From contig DBGCOP010000020.1 of NCBI GenBank assembly GCA_048360435.1, forward strand, positions 44,448 to 108,447: a stretch of DNA of 64,000 nucleotides. Reading direction: 5' to 3'. Positions 61,864 through 64,000 of the stretch are shown piece after piece. The notes below the pieces were generated by a model that worked only from the letters and a program-made list of their open reading frames with translations, did no database searches and was not told the origin of the DNA. The position numbers and the translations under genes are program-made. The stretch's first letter is position 1. Each line of letters begins with the position of its first letter. This DNA comes from Limenecus sp048360435. GTDB lineage: Bacteria; Cyanobacteriota; Vampirovibrionia; Gastranaerophilales; Gastranaerophilaceae.

Positions 61864-62538
61864 TTAGTTTTTATCTATTAATAATTGTTTAATGTATGGA
61901 TGTTGTTTGGTGATTTTTTTGATTGATTTTAAGCTAATTATATTTTTACTAAAGTAATATTTCAAATATTTTATTAAACTCGGCATTTTTAGACACAATG
62001 ATTTATATTCTTCATTACATTTATAAAGATTATCTTCTTCAACTCCTTTATATTTATAATGAATAAATGTATTCCTTTTTTCTATTAATTGATTAATTAT
62101 TATTAAATATTTTTTTGAAATAGGCGGCAAATCTAACAAAGATAATAGCCAAGTATATTTAGAATAATTATTTGTATTTTTAATAATATCTTCAGCTTCT
62201 TTAAGAGATAATTTTTTTATAATACATTTAGTTTTGATTAAATCGTTTATCCAATGTTCAAGCCAAATACCATATAATCCAATGGCTAATTCATATTTTT
62301 GCTTATTATATAATGATTCTGCCTCTTCTTTAATTGAATCTAAATATGTTTCTATAAAAAGAATAGGACAACCTTTAATTAAATATTTATCGTGTGCATT
62401 TTTAAATACTATATCAAGGGTGTTTATGTTTAAATCTTTGTTAATAGAACCTTCTAAATAACTTTGATAAACCAATCCTTCTGTAAAAAGAAGCAACAAT
62501 TTTTTTATATCTTTATTTTTGTATAAATCTGTATTCAT
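61864..62538 (-). CDS. HEPN-like protein with RNxxxH motif
   Basis: The 224-residue, very Ile/Lys/Asn-rich protein is all-helical and contains EKRNTFIHYKYKG near 165, which fits the RNxxxH active site of HEPN ribonucleases. An earlier helix (KYELAIGLYGIWLEHWINDL) would be the partner helix of the fold. HEPN proteins are common RNases in toxin-antitoxin, abortive-infection and CRISPR systems. The rest is unassigned. Base use is even more AT-rich than its neighbours, consistent with transfer. No obvious MNT antitoxin adjoins it. Confidence 0.55.
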   Translation of the reverse strand: MNTDLYKNKDIKKLLLLFTEGLVYQSYLEGSINKDLNINTLDIVFKNAHDKYLIKGCPILFIETYLDSIKEEAESLYNKQKYELAIGLYGIWLEHWINDLIKTKCIIKKLSLKEAEDIIKNTNNYSKYTWLLSLLDLPPISKKYLIIINQLIEKRNTFIHYKYKGVEEDNLYKCNEEYKSLCLKMPSLIKYLKYYFSKNIISLKSIKKITKQHPYIKQLLIDKN

Positions 62539-62710
62539 TTATTTATTATACAAAACTTAAAAAAAACATATACTAAAACCAAAAACTTAATTTTTCCATT
62601 CTTGCGCCTATGTGCAATGCGAACTTTCAAAATGACGTCAACCCCTCTCAACATCACGCCACTTTCTCCAACAAATAATTTCTAAACATATCAATAAGCG
62701 ACAGCCAAAT

Positions 62711-62737
62711 AAAAAACTCTCTTCGGAGAGTTTTTTG
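62711..62737. terminator. Terminator with ACTCTC stem
   Basis: AAAAAACTCTC-TTCG-GAGAGTTTTTT. The stem ACTCTC/GAGAGT is the same as in the tRNA-His terminator at 8139-8154, with a different tetraloop. Confidence 0.75.
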
Positions 62738-62826
62738 TTATGTAAAAAAGGATTTGAACAGGTTCTCATCCCCTCTCGAAAAATGATACTGAATCGTTTT
62801 TCTCGGCAGAGTCCCTCAACCAAATT

Positions 62827-62850
62827 AAAGCTCTCGAAAGAGGGCTTTTT
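62827..62850 (+). terminator. Terminator with GAAA loop
   Basis: AAAGCTCTC (62827-62835), GAAA, GAGGGCTTT (62840-62848) with one G-T pair, then T's. Confidence 0.65.
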
Positions 62851-62935
62851 CTGTTTATAATGATACTGCTGTCGCTTAGATAAATAGTGCTATTTTCCCA
62901 ACCCGTTTGAGTATTTCGGGCAACGTTATTTTTTT

Positions 62936-62952
62936 ATTTCTAAGTTAGAAAT
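62936..62952. promoter_or_regulatory. Perfect dyad, operator-like
   Basis: ATTTCTAA-G-TTAGAAAT has 8-bp arms around one base. No T-run follows, so it is more like a protein-binding site than a terminator. Confidence 0.35.
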
Positions 62953-63068
62953 TTCATTTTTGAAGTCGGAAAAATTTTTTAACCCATAAAAAGATGTTCA
63001 TTAAAAATTTTATCAAACCATATATATGTTTTTCGTTTAAAAATCTTCTTAAAGCAAGAACTTTTATA

Positions 63069-63413
63069 CTAAATTCTATGTTTTAATCCCCATTGGCATA
63101 ATTCATGCAATATCGGAATAAAAGATTCTCCTGTTTCTGAAAGAGAATATTCGACTTTAGGAGGAATTTGCGAGAATTCTTTTCTTATAATCAGCTCATC
63201 TTTTTCAAGTTCCTTTAAAACAACACTCAAAGTTTTATGAGAAACCATATTTAAATATCTCTGCAAGCTGTTGAAGCGGATAACTTTATGTCTGTATATC
63301 GCATATAAAACCGTAAGTTTGTACTTCCCGCTAATTAAAGACAGTGTGTAATTAAATCCTGTTTTATCAAAGCTTTCAACTTCTTTTAAACAATCTTTTT
63401 CTTCTGAATTCAT
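63069..63413 (-). CDS. HxlR-family transcriptional regulator
   Basis: The 114-residue protein is a winged-helix regulator: SGKYKLTVLYAIYRHKVIRF, then NSLQRYLNMVSHKTLSVVL with VLKELEKDELI, and the wing VEYSLSETGESFIPIL. This is the HxlR/MarR-like (DUF24) pattern. Several HxlR proteins sense quinones, aldehydes or redox change through an N-terminal Cys; here Cys8 (KDCLKEV) is a candidate. It diverges from the iron alcohol dehydrogenase gene, its likely target. Confidence 0.88.
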   Translation of the reverse strand: MNSEEKDCLKEVESFDKTGFNYTLSLISGKYKLTVLYAIYRHKVIRFNSLQRYLNMVSHKTLSVVLKELEKDELIIRKEFSQIPPKVEYSLSETGESFIPILHELCQWGLKHRI

Positions 63414-63429
63414 AATACGCTTCTTTCTG

Positions 63430-63458
63430 CAAGTAAGTTACCTTTTTATCCGTACTTG
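63430..63458. promoter_or_regulatory. Inverted repeat between HxlR and alcohol dehydrogenase genes
   Basis: CAAGTA (63430-63435) and TACTTG (63453-63458) form a dyad with a 17-base spacer in the divergent promoter region, a plausible HxlR operator (TACT...AGTA half-sites are typical for this family). Confidence 0.45.
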
Positions 63459-63536
63459 AATAAATTACCATAAAAATTTAACATAATAAATATCAAAAGA
63501 CAAGAATAGCAGAATTACAAAAAGGAGAATTCATCT

Positions 63537-64000
63537 ATGTACAATTTTATTTACGACATCCCGACAAGAATTCTATTTGGAGCAGGACAACTAAATAATC
63601 TGCACAAAGAAAAATTCCCCGGCAAAAAAGCTCTAATTTCGATTTCAAGCGGTCACTCCATTAAAAAATACGGATACCTTCAAAGGCTTGAAGAACAGCT
63701 TGAAAAAGCAGAAATAGAATATGTATTATTTGATAAAGTACGCCAAAACCCTACCGCACAAAATGTTATGGATGGAGCCAAACTGGCAAAAGAAAACTGC
63801 TGTGATTTTGTCATATCTCTTGGTGGAGGCTCTGTTATGGATTGCGGCAAATGTATTGCACTTATGATGACAAATGACGGAGATCTCTGGGATTATAGCT
63901 TAAGCAAACAGGGCGGTAAAAAAATCCCACAGAATCCTGCGGCCCCGAATATTTGTATTACAACATCAGCAGGAACAGGAAGCGAAGTAAACGCAGCAGC
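63537..64000 (+). CDS. Iron-containing alcohol dehydrogenase, N-terminal part
   Basis: The ATG at 63537 follows AAAGGAG (63521-63527). The 154 codons in the window begin MYNFIYDIPTRILFGAGQ and contain SLGGGSVMDCGK (dinucleotide loop, near 98) and TTSAGTGSEVN. These are group III iron alcohol dehydrogenase features, closest to butanol dehydrogenase/YqhD-type enzymes that reduce aldehydes with NAD(P)H. The gene runs off the right end. Together with HxlR control it suggests aldehyde detoxification or alcohol formation. Confidence 0.88.
   Translation, partial: MYNFIYDIPTRILFGAGQLNNLHKEKFPGKKALISISSGHSIKKYGYLQRLEEQLEKAEIEYVLFDKVRQNPTAQNVMDGAKLAKENCCDFVISLGGGSVMDCGKCIALMMTNDGDLWDYSLSKQGGKKIPQNPAAPNICITTSAGTGSEVNAA

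Larger units (their letters stand above)
62539..63068. other. 530-bp non-coding region with terminators and a decayed repeat
   Basis: No gene is supported. Features are two hairpin terminators (62711-62737, 62827-62850), between them a stretch (about 62745-62825) with a T-arm-like phrase on the minus strand (GAACC-TGTTCAAATCC), and a perfect dyad at 62936-62952. Confidence 0.5.

Noticed and set aside
62638..62823. 61-codon minus-strand frame
   Set aside because: It covers the hairpin and repeat remnant, has no ribosome site and no protein-like features.
57305..63000. Direct repeat of the tRNA-Gln end marking the far side of the second island
   Set aside because: I looked for the 3' end of tRNA-Gln in the rest of the window and found only a weak match near 62750 on the opposite strand, so the right border is not established.
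1..64000. CRISPR arrays, insertion sequences and rRNA genes
   Set aside because: No regularly spaced short repeats, transposase frames or rRNA sequence were seen; the only repeats are the tRNA-end copies and the autotransporter units.

Overview
The window is AT-rich DNA from an anaerobic, fermenting, Gram-negative-type bacterium. An outer membrane with lipid A is indicated by lpxI, lpxB, an LptC/LptA pair and a 3,511-residue autotransporter. Fermentation is indicated by an AdhE start at the left edge, an iron alcohol dehydrogenase at the right edge, the [FeFe]-hydrogenase maturase HydE and a pyrophosphate-dependent phosphofructokinase. No photosynthesis gene is present. Together with several unassigned proteins that start with low-complexity Asn/Ser/Lys leaders, this looks most like a gut member of the non-photosynthetic Cyanobacteriota (Gastranaerophilales/Vampirovibrionia). 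That placement is inference from gene content, not from a marker tree.

Layout. 0-5.7 kb: adhE start with GTGA-N6-TCAC operators, two small membrane/secreted proteins, a TrkH/KtrB potassium channel, and a KdpD/KdpE-like two-component pair. 5.7-8.2 kb: a HaeIII-type (GGCC) restriction-modification island bounded by copies of the 3' end of tRNA-His. 8.4-14.6 kb: YtxH-type envelope proteins, a large HELGH metallopeptidase-like protein, an FAD dehydrogenase and gdhA. 14.6-21.1 kb: one fatty-acid/phospholipid operon (yceD-rpmF-plsX-fabH-fabD-fabG-acpP-fabF) with a consensus promoter at its head. 21.2-31.7 kb: the giant autotransporter. 31.8-57 kb: mostly housekeeping genes (gcvPB, mnmA-hydE, lptC-lptA, a PfkB kinase, xer recombinase, lpxI-lpxB, paired half-size ChrA transporters, sugar-binding protein, M14 peptidase, secreted GH13, hpf, dnaX, LD-carboxypeptidase, dGTPase, pfp), plus an unusual 507-residue protein with a split RelA/SpoT synthetase signature.

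57.2-63.0 kb is a second accessory block. It starts at tRNA-Gln, whose CCA is missing, and runs through a frameshifted large serine recombinase, a coupled 54-codon ORF, a divergent XRE repressor with a stop at codon 2, a possible phage ssDNA-binding protein, a class II Fic protein and a HEPN-like RNxxxH protein. It looks like a decaying integrative element with toxin- or defence-like cargo. The right end carries an HxlR regulator divergent from an iron alcohol dehydrogenase.

Two expression features recur. At least seven genes have a -10 box whose predicted start point falls on, or within three bases of, the start codon, so leaderless mRNAs seem common. One gene has a perfect hairpin between its Shine-Dalgarno and its ATG, which would bring them to normal spacing when folded. 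Both accessory islands sit at tRNA 3' ends.
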